From Carya illinoinensis (Eukaryota > Streptophyta > Magnoliopsida > Fagales > Juglandaceae): a stretch of 64,000 bases of DNA. A program made the translations under genes and the position numbers. The stretch is taken from positions 38,640,001-38,704,000 of the forward strand of contig NC_056760.1 in the NCBI RefSeq assembly GCF_018687715.1. Reading direction: 5' to 3'. Below the pieces are notes generated by a model. That model saw only the letters and a list, made by a program, of their open reading frames with translations. It ran no database searches and was not told the origin of the DNA. Of this stretch, positions 20,227 to 30,758 are shown piece by piece (the first letter of the stretch is position 1; the number at the start of each line of letters is the position of its first letter).

Positions 20227-20909
20227 TAGGGGTGTAAAAAAAAATCGATAAATCGGATCGGACCGGACCAAACTGATGGCATTGGTCCGGTCTCGGTTTG
20301 GTCCGGTCCTGTGGTTGGTTCGGTCCGGTATCGGTTTTAGTTTTCTTAAAATTGGTTTGGTTTCAATTTTTCTTTTTCTAAAACCGGATCGGACCAATAT
20401 ATATTTTAATTTTTTATATTGTATATAATATTTATATATAATATATAACTATATATAAAATAGTTTTGTACTATATGATAAATTACTAATTAATATAATA
20501 TTAAATTTTAAAATCTTATATCATTTTGCTTATTGTATTAATAGTTATACTAATATTATATAATGCATATTAATAGTTATACTTATACTATATCACTATA
20601 TATTATAATATAATATAATATATCATTATATTATATAGTATAATATATCATTATAGTCTATAATACAATTATAATATATATTATAATAGACTACAATATA
20701 TTATCACTATAGTATTATATAATATAATATACTATATTATATATATTATATAATATATTAAAACCGGACCGGAAACCGGTAAAATCGGAGTACCGGTTTA
20801 GGAGGGTAACCGGTGCGTAATCAGTTTTGAAAAATGTAAAACTGGTACATACCAGTTCGGTCCTAAATTTTGTTTAAAACCGGACCAAACCGGACCGGTT
20901 ACACCCCTA
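20227..20909. mobile_element. hAT-type MITE, 683 bp
   Basis: Terminal inverted repeats taggggtgtaa...ttacaccccta are flanked by the 8-bp target duplication cctatgat (20219-20226 and 20910-20917). The subterminal regions are full of ggaccgg/ccggtcc motifs and the centre is AT-rich palindromic sequence. The empty site is visible in arm 2 near 25515 ('accataggctgctc' in that orientation), so it inserted after the inverted duplication. No transposase. Confidence 0.9.
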
Positions 20910-21791
20910 CCTATGATTTTGATAAAGGGGTAAAACCGTCAAATTGATGAATCAACTAGTGTATTGAAACAAAGAAGATTAACAACACAAACAACAGAGT
21001 TTACAAAACAAATCAACAAGGATCCTTTCTTTCTCCCCCTCATTCTGGTAATGTTCTGCCTTTTTTTTTTTCCTTCTATTTTTGTACCTATCCCAGCTCA
21101 TTTTCTATCTGTTGTTCCTCTGACCACTTTACTATCATGATTCATGATAATGCATTAGGTACTTTGTTTTATGTGGTTAATTTAAATTAGGAATAGGTAT
21201 TTGTTTCAAGCAAGGACTACCCAGTTTTTATAGAAATCCACTCAAATATTTTTCAACTTGAGTTTTGAACTTAAGAAAAATAGTGGAAACGAGATGATTT
21301 AGAAGACATAGGAAATAGCCAGACATATTTTTAGTTTGAATAGTGAGATAAGATGAGATTATTTTAGATGAAAGTTAAATAAAATATTATTAGAATATTA
21401 ATTTTTAATATTATTATTGTTTTGAGACTTAAAAAAATTGAATTATTTATTATATTGTGTGTGGAAATTTAAAAAAGTTGTAATGATGAAATTAAATAAG
21501 ATGAAATGAAACTGATTCTATATCCAAATAGGGTCAGGCAGCCTCGTTTGGTTATGCAGTTCAAATGAGATAAGATGACATATTTTGAATAGTTGTAAGA
21601 TTTTTTAATTAAGATGAGATAAAATGATTTGTAAAAAAAATATATATGTTTAAATAGTGAGATGAGATAATATATTTTTAATTTTTTAAGATTTAATAAA
21701 AATGTAGGTCCCACCAGTGGAAAGGAAAAAAAATTAAACTGATACTGAGAAATGACAAGGGGTGTGCATGGAAAGGAAAAAAAAAAAAAGA

Positions 21792-22877
21792 GTTCTTCTA
21801 TATGCAAGCATACCGAGGACGAAAATGCGGACTATTGATGACGTGGCAAGTAAAAAAAAAATCAAAACAGTAAAAAGAAGAGGGAAAACACGAATCGTTT
21901 CATCTCTCCCGTCCATCCGCTGTAGCCTTTGCGAGCACGTCCTCTGCATTTTCGTCGTGGCTGTCGATCTTTCTGATGAGTCTTCCTACGTTGTCCGTTG
22001 GGCCATCCACCACTACATCCACCCCGATGACGCTGTCATCCTCCTCCATGTAAGCCCAACCTCCATCCTCTTTGGTGTCGAGTGGGGTTCTATTAACCTC
22101 TCTATATCCTCCACCGAAGTTGTTGACGAGGACGGTACCACCACCACCACCACCTCCACCAAAGCTTCCAAGCAAAAGGTGGAGGAAGATTTCAACACAT
22201 TCATGACGTTGAAAGCTGCAAATCTAGGGAGGTCGTTGTGGGAGGCGCAGATCCCATACAAGATCCACATCGTGAAGGACCACGATTTGAGGGAGAGGCT
22301 GTGTCTAGAGGTCAAGAGGCTAAGCCTCAACGCTGTCATCATGGGGAGCAGGGGATTTGGTGAGGCATGACGTGGCAGAGACGGTAAGCTCGGCAGCGTC
22401 AGCGATTACTGCGTCCACCACTGTGTCTGTCCCGTTGTTGTGATGCAATATACAGACGACGACGATGGTGGCGTGCAAGCCGTGGTTGACACTAAGGAAG
22501 AGGATGGAGGGGGGGCGCTTCGTAGAGAAGGGGGAGTGAGGGTGGGGGGTTTTGTAGAGAGGGGAGAGTGAGGGTGGGGTGGCGGGGACTTCGCATAGAC
22601 AAAAGAGTGAGGGGGGTAGTTTTCGCATAGACGGAACAGAGAAGGGGGAGTGAGTATAGGGGGTGATCGATGGGGTTGCCATTTTCAGTGCACTGGGGAG
22701 TTTCGAGCGAGAAAGAGAGAAAAAAGAGGAAAAAATTGAAAACGGAATGAAAACACATATAGAAGAGGAAATGAATTCCCGCTCCAAACAAAACGCCTTG
22801 TTTCATTTTATCCATGTTAGCAATGGTGCACAACTCGGTCCGCATTCCGCCTGCAACAAGACTTTTCAAAAAAAAAA
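21792..22877 (+). pseudogene. Processed universal stress protein (PHOS34/32-like) pseudogene
   Basis: Uninterrupted coding homology without introns: 'VVAVDLSDESSYVVRWAIHH' (nucleotide-binding strand), 'AVILLHVSPTSILFG', 'QIPYKIHIVKDHDLRERLCL' and 'AVIMGSRGFG'. Plant PHOS32/34-type USPs have this order; they are cytosolic phosphoproteins binding adenine nucleotides. A TGA at 22368-22370 falls inside the G-x2-G-x9-G-S ATP motif where the family has Arg (CGA to TGA), and the frame then continues 'GKLGSVSDYCVHHCVCPVVV'. No convincing start Met precedes the domain in a family-like N-terminus. The insert ends in A12 (about 22866-22877) and lies within an A-tract that is uninterrupted in the paralogous copy at 18335. 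Together these show a retroposed, now inactive gene copy; the true N-terminus is unclear. Confidence 0.8.
22490..22650 (+). repeat. G-rich purine tract
   Basis: Repeats of 'gggggagtgagggtgggg' type, with many runs of three or more G, in the 3' part of the USP retrocopy. It has quadruplex-forming potential by inspection only. Confidence 0.5.
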
Positions 22878-23340
22878 AATTTAAAATTGTATGAAATGAT
22901 AAGTGGTGTGCACAGGAAGGAAAAAAATTAAAATGGTATTGGATAGATAGCGAGTGGCGTGTATGTTCCCTCCAACACGTTAGCTCCCAAAAATTCCTGA
23001 ATTAGAAGGAAGATTTTGTACCGTTGAGCCACTTTTTACTCTATATTATTAGACTAATTGTATTTGTTGAAAACCAATGAGATGAGATACATTTGTGTAT
23101 TTTGCCGTTTGTATAGATAGAACAAACTAACCATACAGTTCAGATATATTCCACTATCTAGATACAAAAGTCTCTTAACTCATCGTATCTCATTATTAGA
23201 ATTTTAAAAAAAAATTTAAATATAATATAATAAATAATTTAAATTTTAAAATAAAATTAATATTAAAAAATTATATTTTAATAATATTTTATTTAATTTT
23301 AATTTCATTTTAACTTACTGTCCAAACTTTTCCAAAATCT

Positions 23341-24235
23341 GTCGTGTGCGGCGCGGCTTTCTTATTTTCAGGTAAATATTTTTCCTTTTAAGTTGAGATC
23401 TCATTCTTGCCTTCCTGTAAAGTATATTTAGATTTCTTGTTTTATTAAAATGCCCTTAAGACTCTTGACATGTAGCTATCATATAGAAAATATTGAAATA
23501 TTCTTTTGGCATTATTACATGTATGTCCCTTAATATTTAAGTCATGGCCTAAGGTTCTTGGATTGATATTTTACGTGAGCTTGATCTTGGTTTGAATTAA
23601 GAGAGAAGATAAGATAGTTTTAAATAAAAGATGATAGTTGAATAAAATCTTGTTAAAATATTTTTTTAATATTATTATTATTTTAAGATTTGTCAAAACT
23701 GAATTATTTATTATATTTTATATAAAAATTAAAAAAAATTAAATTATTTATTACATTTTATATGAAATTTATATGAATTCAAGTCATTATTCTGACTTAT
23801 GGTTCGCCTCGAATAATTGGACCGCATTACACATCCAATTACAAGCTGGATATGGTTAGATGTCCAAACTGGCACTCAGGTGATGATAATCCAAAAGAGG
23901 AAATATTTTAATTGATTAACGACACAACATTCATTCACCTTTGCGATGTCTTCATGGGGTATTATATGATAAAAAAGGCAATCAAATATTAAATTCGAGG
24001 GTCATTCCTAAACCTTTCTCATTAGTCACAGTCGAATCAAACGAGAAATTGGCAACAAAAAAAGAAAAGGAAGAACCAAATTAGTAGACAAGAATACATA
24101 GAAAACCAAAACAAAATACCAAAAGCCACACAATGTCATTAATTCCTCAGAGACTTGTTGACAAACTGGGAAAACTAATGACTTCTTCATAACTCAATTC
24201 TCTTATTAATGGCGTAAATTGATCAAATGCAACTC
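23341..24235. other. Spacer and 3' flank of RraA copy 3
   Basis: 23340-23500 repeats at 26845-27000 ('gatctcattcttgccttc'). A MITE piece occupies about 23595-23770. 23820-24230 matches the flank around element B (10690-10779 plus 15606-15948), giving the empty insertion site. No gene. Confidence 0.6.
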
Positions 24236-24712
24236 TTAGAATGGTGATTCAGATTGAGAGCTCATATTTGGAGACAACGATGTCAATGTTCCTGCAATGT
24301 TAACTGGGACATGTTTTTCACCAATGCCTTCTTTACTTGATCTCACGGGCATGGATGCCAAGGCTCTCACTCCAATATTACATCCATTAATCTCCTCAAC
24401 GTCTCTAATGCAGCCATTTACTACAATACCAGGCCACCCCATATCTTGAGCCAACAGTGACAATAATCCCCCAACCATCGCACGTCTCCTGGTTCCACCA
24501 CCATCTATAATCAAAACTCTCCCTTCACCTCTAGTTTCTAGAAGATCCATGACCAACTGATTGTCCTCAAACAACTTCAGAGTGACGATGGGGCCAGAGA
24601 ATGTTCTACGCATCCCACAACTCCGGAAGATTGGTTCCAAGACACGCAAATCACCATTTGCCAGAGCTGCTGCATATGTATCACAAACTTCTGTAGTTGC
24701 TATGGCAGCCAT
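24236..24712 (-). pseudogene. RraA-like pseudogene (copy 3)
   Basis: An open frame from MAAIATTEVCD through the catalytic loop 'NGCIRDVEEINGC' and 'HVPVNIAGTL', then lost: 37 bp present in copy 2 (encoding the RDGEWLYADSDG segment) are deleted around 24282, and the frame ends in an unrelated tail. The deletion removes a conserved C-terminal strand next to the active site, so activity is unlikely, although most of the ORF is open. A splice acceptor (cctgcac on plus) just upstream of the ATG again indicates a DNA-level duplicate. A truncated protein cannot be excluded from sequence alone. Confidence 0.75.
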
Positions 24713-24727
24713 ATTTTTCCTGCACAA

Positions 24728-25195
24728 ATAGCTGCATGTCTAGATATCACCAAAAAAAAAAAAAAAAAAAAGGTTCAATACCACAAACAACAACGACGAC
24801 AACAGAAAATATACTTCCAAGAATTTAGTACGGCTTCGAATTACACAAATTTGATCAGGGGAAGAATCATGGGAAAGGACATAGAATCCCACTACTCAAG
24901 TAACAGAGAACATAATTAAACCTTATCTAGGATACTCAACTATATTGTTAAAGATAAAATATAAATGATTAAATTTGTCTGTTCTTTTCTTATCGGCTTA
25001 AATTTTTAGGACAATTAGTAATTTCACATTGCATCAAAGAAGATATCTACTTATTAAATATTCTACATGATGAGCACTTATTGGGGAGAGTTCTACTCAC
25101 ATGTGAGAGGAAATGTTAAGACAATATATATATTTATATATATATGAATGATTAAATCTACTTCTTCCTACAGTTCTTTTGAACTAGACTGGAGA
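24728..25195. other. Upstream flank of RraA copy 3
   Basis: Matches 16470-16940. It contains A-runs and a short (TA)n. No gene. Confidence 0.5.
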
Positions 25196-25709
25196 GGATT
25201 TCTAGAAAAACTGGGTAGTCCTTGCTTGAAACAAATACCTATTCCTAATTTAAATTGACCACAGAAAACAAAGTACCTAATGCATTATCATGAATCATGA
25301 TGGTAAAGTGGTCAGAGGAACAACAGATAGAAAATGAGCTGGGATAGGTACAAAAATAGAAGGAAAAAAAAGGTAGAACATTACCAGAATGAGGGGGAGA
25401 AAGAAAGGATCCTGGTTGATTTGTTTTGTAAACTGTGTTGTTTGTGTTGTTAATCTTCTTTGTTTCAAAACACCAGTTGATCACCAATTTGACGGTTTTA
25501 CCCCTCTATCAAAACCATAGGCTGCTCTTTACCTTACATTTTTTTAACGTCCTACTTACCTTTATTTCTCTTAAGCACGGGAGATTGGGACCGCTGTGGG
25601 AAAATCAAGAGTTAGGACGACAAAAATAGCTTTTCTAAACATTTGTAACCCCTTTGGTTTTCACTCTAGTCAAGAAACACTAACATGTTTGGCGACGATA
25701 GAAAAAATC

Positions 25710-25862
25710 TAGTTATAAGTATAATTATATATTAATATATGTATCAATCTAATATGATAAGTCAAAAAGTAGATTTTAAATGAAAATAGTATTAATTTAA
25801 ATTTTGAATATAAATGAATCAGTATCGATATGCAGATTAGTACGTGATTTTACTTATATTTA
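25710..25862. mobile_element. Small MITE, about 150 bp (arm 2)
   Basis: Counterpart of 19872-20022, with 'tagttataagtataa' at one end and 'acttatattta' at the other. Confidence 0.45.
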
Positions 25863-25928
25863 GCAAAATTTATAACGATAGTGATGATTATAGGAGCAAA
25901 AATAGGGCCAGGAGGCACACCTAAAAGC

Positions 25929-26371
25929 AGTGGCGGAGCCTGGCCATGACCCCCAAAACATTTTAAAATCATATAATAATTCTTAAATTTTATGTATAAT
26001 TCTACAAATATAAAAAATATCTTTTTCAAAACAATGATAATTTTTATATGCTCTCTATTTTTTTAAAAAAAAAATTAATATACCTAGAAATATCTCTCTA
26101 ATTCTTTTTATAGTCCAAAATTTTTGTTTAATTTCTATATATTATCTATTTTCAAAGATGTGGTTTTTTTAAAATTAAAATTAAAATTTAATTTAGGAGA
26201 AATAATAAAAAATTAATTTTTAATGGTGGACTCCTTTTTTTTTTTCAAAATAAGTGAGTAGCGCTTGCACACCCTGTATTTAGTATTACTTTTTTATTTT
26301 TATTTTTTTTATAAATGTGTCATATAATAGAAAAGTTACCCCCTCAACACAATTGCTGGTTCTGCCACTGC
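25929..26371 (+). mobile_element. hAT-type MITE, about 443 bp (arm 2)
   Basis: Ends agtggcggagcc and ctgccactgc; flanks ctaaaagc and ctaaaaat are a worn 8-bp duplication. Same insertion as 19367-19805. Confidence 0.75.
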
Positions 26372-26541
26372 CTAAAAATACAAAAAAAAAAAAAAGGAAT
26401 AGTCAAGAATTCGATGATAGAGGAGTTCAAGAGGAGTTTTGTAAGGCAATTGGTTGATTAGATAAACAATACTGCTAAAAGAATCATCCCAATATTATTT
26501 CAGTACAAAAGATGATGCAAGAAGGGTGAGCCCGGTTTCAA

Positions 26542-26790
26542 CTATATGGTGGTGTTTACGCTCAATATACCAGCTTTGTTTGTGTGTGGAGCAACTAAGT
26601 TTGTGAGAAATGCCAAAACATTGAAGTAAGGGTGAACTTTGTGAAATTCACCACACCAGTCGGATTGTATGGACTTAATGGGTCGATCAAAATATTTTTT
26701 AACTTGAATTTTGAACTTAAGAAAAATAGTGGAAACTGAAGATTTAGAAGACATAGGAATTAGCCAGGCATATTTAGAGAAATCATTCAC
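26542..26790 (-). pseudogene. Copia integrase core fragment
   Basis: Minus-strand translation 'MNDFSKYAWLIPMSSKSSV' and 'FDRPIKSIQSDWCGEFHK' is the DDE integrase core of plant Copia elements. The two catalytic Asp neighbourhoods are recognisable ('DF/YSKY-W' and 'QSDW-GEF'). It then ends 'APHTNK' where the family continues into the H-x-Q-N-G-x-x-E block, which appears in scrambled form in 26400-26540. Isolated fragment of an element different from A and B. Confidence 0.75.
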
Positions 26791-26999
26791 AAAACAACTT
26801 TTATTTCATCTCATCTAATCTCAACTTACTATTCAAATCTCCCCAAAATCTGTCACGTGGCTTTCTTCTTCTCGGGTAAACATTTTTCCTTTCAAGATGA
26901 GATCTCATTCTTGCCTTCTTGTAAAGTACATTCAAATTTCTTGTTTTACTAAAATTCCCTTAAGACCCTTGCCATGTAGCTATCCTATAGAAAATATTG

Positions 27000-29005
27000 G
27001 TGAATTACAAAGTTATGCTTGTGAATAAAATTGTGTATGTCATGCTTTTTAACGGTTTGATTAAATGGATGGTATGTTATGCTATGTAATGCTTATGTGA
27101 TCTTATGGAAGTTATGTTATGCTATGTAATACTCATGTTAATATGCCATGATCAATGTTATGCCATGCTTATAAGTGAGATATGTCATAAGGTTAACATG
27201 TTCACATGCACTATAATAAGATAAGTAAGAAGTCATATGAGTGATAAGTAAGCTTTAAGATTGACCTTATGTTATGGGTGGATGTACAAGTCACATACCT
27301 AAGCGTGGTCCACCATAAGTATGCTATGATGTATTTGGTGACATGGACCTAAATGTGCTTCTTCATATGCTATGCTACGATGTATGTAGTGACACGAACC
27401 TAAGCACGTTTCACCATATGCTATGTTATGATTTATGCAGTGCCACAGACTTAAGATGACCATATGTATGCTATGATGTACAAGCTACCACGGATTTAAG
27501 CGAGGTTTACCATATGTTATGCTACGATTTATGCGGTCAATGACAATTGGAAAATGCACATACGTTATGATGGCCACTAAGCAAGTGAAAGACAAAATGA
27601 ATAAGTTATATACGAATGATAGAAAATGCATGGAGTCAGTCATTCATGCATATATGCTCCATGTATTGTCATGATTATGTTTAATTATGCCTATATTACT
27701 TATGAATAATCTATATGCTATGTGTATGGATGACGAAGCATGAAAGTTTTCAAAGTTGAGCCTAAGGTTAAGCTAAGTTAAATTTACAGTATGGTGTGCT
27801 ATTATTGACTCTTCAATTCATTGTTGTAATTTTATTTATTTTTTTAATGTTTTCACCACCTCAGGTGAGGATCTTTATGTGGACATAATTGAAGGACAAG
27901 ACTTGGCCATGGAGTTGAGACAAAGGCCTAAATAGTTTGTGACATACTAAGTTCCATGATTAAAGATTGACTTGTCATTTATGAAATCTTTTATATCTCG
28001 CACTTCGTCGAGAAGAAAAAATTTTAAGTCATGGTTAGTAGCATACCAGTTCCCCAATATTTTTTAAAGTGAGAGTTCTCTCTCGTCTCTTTCTCTCTAC
28101 CTTCTTGCTAGAAAGAGTCCCAAACCCTAGTGTGGCCGAACTAGGGGGAGGAGCTTTGGCTCCTCCCTTCCATTCCTGTTCCTTCTTCCCCTCTATTTCT
28201 CTTCATCCTCTTCTCTTTGGTTTTGGTTTTTTCTTCCATTTTTGGTTTTCGGAGTTTTTTTGGTGGAGATGTTTCGATCTGTTGGCTTCTGGAGTTTGAC
28301 AGCATCCATGCGCACCACAGAGGACCTTCCAGTATGTCGATTTGTCGGAAGGGGGAAGAAGTTCGTCAAACGCAGTAGTGAGTGGATAGCACGCGCGTCT
28401 GTAGTGAGGTGAATGAAGCTCAATCGCCACTGCCTAGATGCATTTATGTTGCCACGCTCGGCTTATCTAGGACCGGAGCATCTGTTTTCTTAGGAGTTGA
28501 CCGTCGTTTCATGCTCAGAGGGTGGCGCGTGGATCCCACACTCCTATACAGCCCCTGCCGGTGCTTATGTTTCTCATTTTCGGTTTTTATTTTAGCTTAA
28601 TCTGTTTGGTTTTTGTTTTAGTATAATAAAATTACAAGTCTCTTAGACATTAGGTCTGAAGAGTTGTTTCCCTAGGACTTTTAGTTTGTAGGGTGTATAC
28701 TACCTCGTTCGTTGAACGAGTAAGGGACTGTTTACACTCTGTTTTGGACAGTGGTATTTGTCTCTCAAATAATAGTTTGGAGAGGCTGCAGCAAAGGCTA
28801 GGCTATGTCAGTCACATGTGTGTACTGGTGATCGTTTAAAGTTGTAAGTTGGATTGTAATGTAAATTGCAAGTCTAGTTTGTAATGCCCAATTTCAATGA
28901 ATGCAATATGCATTTTTATAATAATAATAAAAAAAAGTTCCCCAATATTTTTAAAATTTGACTTTATTCACACCTAGGAGAATGGGATGTTACACACCTG
29001 GTCGG
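27000..29005 (+). repeat. LTR-like sequence interrupted by a retroposon
   Basis: Contains degenerate units of about 60 bp (27285-27545: 'caccatatgctatgctacgat' and variants), an 'acgagac/aggacaagactt' region near 27890, and ends 'gaatgggatgttaca'. Related wording ('gatgtgcaagttac', 'taagcgttgtccaccat') recurs at 41195-41245. The left end is not defined. Confidence 0.4.
28069..28935 (+). mobile_element. Short non-LTR retroposon without ORFs
   Basis: Bounded by an approximately 20-bp direct repeat (agttccccaatattttt...) at 28048-28068 and 28936-28956. The 3' end is 'gcatttttataataataataaaaaaa', a LINE-like A-rich tail. It starts with a CT-rich leader and 'aaaccctag', has a GC-rich middle and no reverse transcriptase. 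Either an internally deleted LINE or a member of a non-autonomous retroposon family; 59407-60714 is built alike. Confidence 0.7.
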
Positions 29006-29530
29006 AAAGAAAGCTTGGACAAGTTGTGGAGTGGATAGAGATCATGATCGGTCTAAACGTGGAGAAGGGTAGCTCCGAGGATTGATCCTTGACACAAAAA
29101 AAATTAGGGAAGAACGTACCTCAAAATAAACATCATTGTCTTTTGTAAATTAATAAATAGACAATAAACTCTTTATGATATGTGGAACATGAAGAACACG
29201 ATGAAGAAAAAAGGATTTAGAGGGAGAAAAAATTATAGATTTGCAAATATGATTAATCTGCAAACCTTGCCATTACCAACCAAAACCCGATATTGTCATA
29301 ATTATCCTTAGTGTGAAGGTTGAGGTTGTTGAGGTCAAAAATCATGTGATGGGTAAAACTAGTGTCAAGATACCAAAGCTAGATTTGAGGAAGACTGAGT
29401 AGTTATGTTGTACCCCTGTGGAGTAGAATGTGTATAGAAATCTTTGTCAAAACGATGCCAACATTTTGAAGCAATGTGTCCATGTCTAGCTTTGAGACAA
29501 ATCTAGCAGAATGGGCAAGATGAGGTAGTT
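28990..29530 (-). pseudogene. Copia gag/protease/integrase N-terminal fragment
   Basis: The minus strand reads, in broken frames, a zinc-knuckle region ('HCF-KCWHRFDKDFYTH'-like), then 'TSFTHHMIFDLNNLNLHT' (protease region) and later 'FLVKDQ'-like integrase N-terminus. Retrofit-type Copia order. Heavily decayed. Confidence 0.6.
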
Positions 29531-30758
29531 AAATAAATATAGTTAAATAAAATTATTATATCGTCTATTTTGGATTCCACATGATACAAACCTTAATAAA
29601 TAATAGCCTCTTAACGAATTTGAAATGACCCACTAAATCTAATTTAGGCCCCATAAGATTATATATATCACAACATTAGAAATACCCTAAGCAAAACCTA
29701 TATACTTATACGTCTTGTCTTTTCAATGTCTCTTTTACTCCTCCATCATTTAGTTGAACCTAATCTTCTAGAAATTTAATCGTCTAGAGTTTGGTCCTAT
29801 AATTGTATTTTGTCGTAAACCTTAACGCTTGCATATTCACACACTTTATTATCAATCATCATAGACTTCAAGGATTCTGTTGAAGCCTAAAAATGTAAAC
29901 CACAACAACGATATTGATTGAAATATTAATAATAAATTCACTCAAACAATTATCTTGCTCCTATAAAATAGTAAATAAAGTCTCCACGTAAAATAATAAA
30001 CAAAACTCATTACATAAATAATTAGCAAAATCAAACTCTCCAAATTTTGGGGTCTCTAAAAATATCTTGATCTTAAAATCCTTAAAAATGAAATACCACG
30101 ATAATCTTGGGCCCATAGGTTATGGCCTCACATCTCTAATGTGTTATTCTAAATGTGTGTCTCTGATATGCTTGTTTAGCATCCATGTCTAGATCAAGCC
30201 TCGAAATTTCATGACATTCTCTAATTATACAAGCCTAATTATTAAACCTATGATGTATATGTCTAGGGCATACATGTATTTAAATAAATCATCTTTTACT
30301 TCTAAACCTTAAAATTCTCGAACCTCAAACATATTGACTCCTCAATTTCTTTCCATAATTCTATTGCTAAATAACTCCGGGATACATGACATTTTCCTAA
30401 AATCCTTTGTGTCCATCATTTACCCAAAACGAGAAAATCACTTATCTGTAGAATATATTATTCATTACATCAGTCATCATTAAATACAAAACACTAAATA
30501 TAAATTTATGTCATAACTCCAAAACCTACTAACAACATTTCTTAATTTCTTTAAACAAAACTCCACCAATATAAGACAATTCCCATCCATTCTCATGAAC
30601 AAATGCACCATAAAATTTAAAACCAAAATCTTCCTAACTTCACCAGCTTCCATCATCTGGTTTAAAAGTATGCAAAATTTCTAAACCTTGGCCTGCTTAG
30701 GGCTCATAACCAATCCACTAGTAATTACCTCAATCAATTATACAGTTCTAACCATATT
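29531..30758. other. AT-rich spacer
   Basis: No coding or RNA gene seen. It is interrupted at its right end by the Gypsy element (target atatt). Confidence 0.5.

Larger units (their letters stand above)
19162..21240 (-). repeat. Inverted repeat arm 1 (partner 25196-26574)
   Basis: The reverse complement matches 25196-26574 from 'ctggtatattgagcgtaaac' at one end to 'ggactacccagttttt' at the other. Arm 1 is longer because it contains a 683-bp hAT MITE at 20227-20909 that arm 2 lacks. Both arms share two older MITEs and a Copia integrase scrap. Confidence 0.85.
21241..23340. repeat. MITE-rich duplicated block (direct copy of 17811-18785)
   Basis: Same order of MITE pieces and spacer as 17811-18785, enlarged by a 1.1-kb stress-protein retrocopy at 21792-22877 and by about 45 bp near 23025-23070. 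Confidence 0.8.
25196..26574 (+). repeat. Inverted repeat arm 2 (partner 19162-21240)
   Basis: Reverse-complement partner of arm 1. In this arm it is contiguous with RraA copy 3, so arm 1 probably derives from this side by an inverted duplication. Confidence 0.85.

Noticed and set aside
22320..22787. Minus-strand ORFs of 109-155 codons over the USP retrocopy.
   Set aside because: Opposite to clear USP homology; composed of low-complexity Pro/Ser/His sequence from the G-rich tract.
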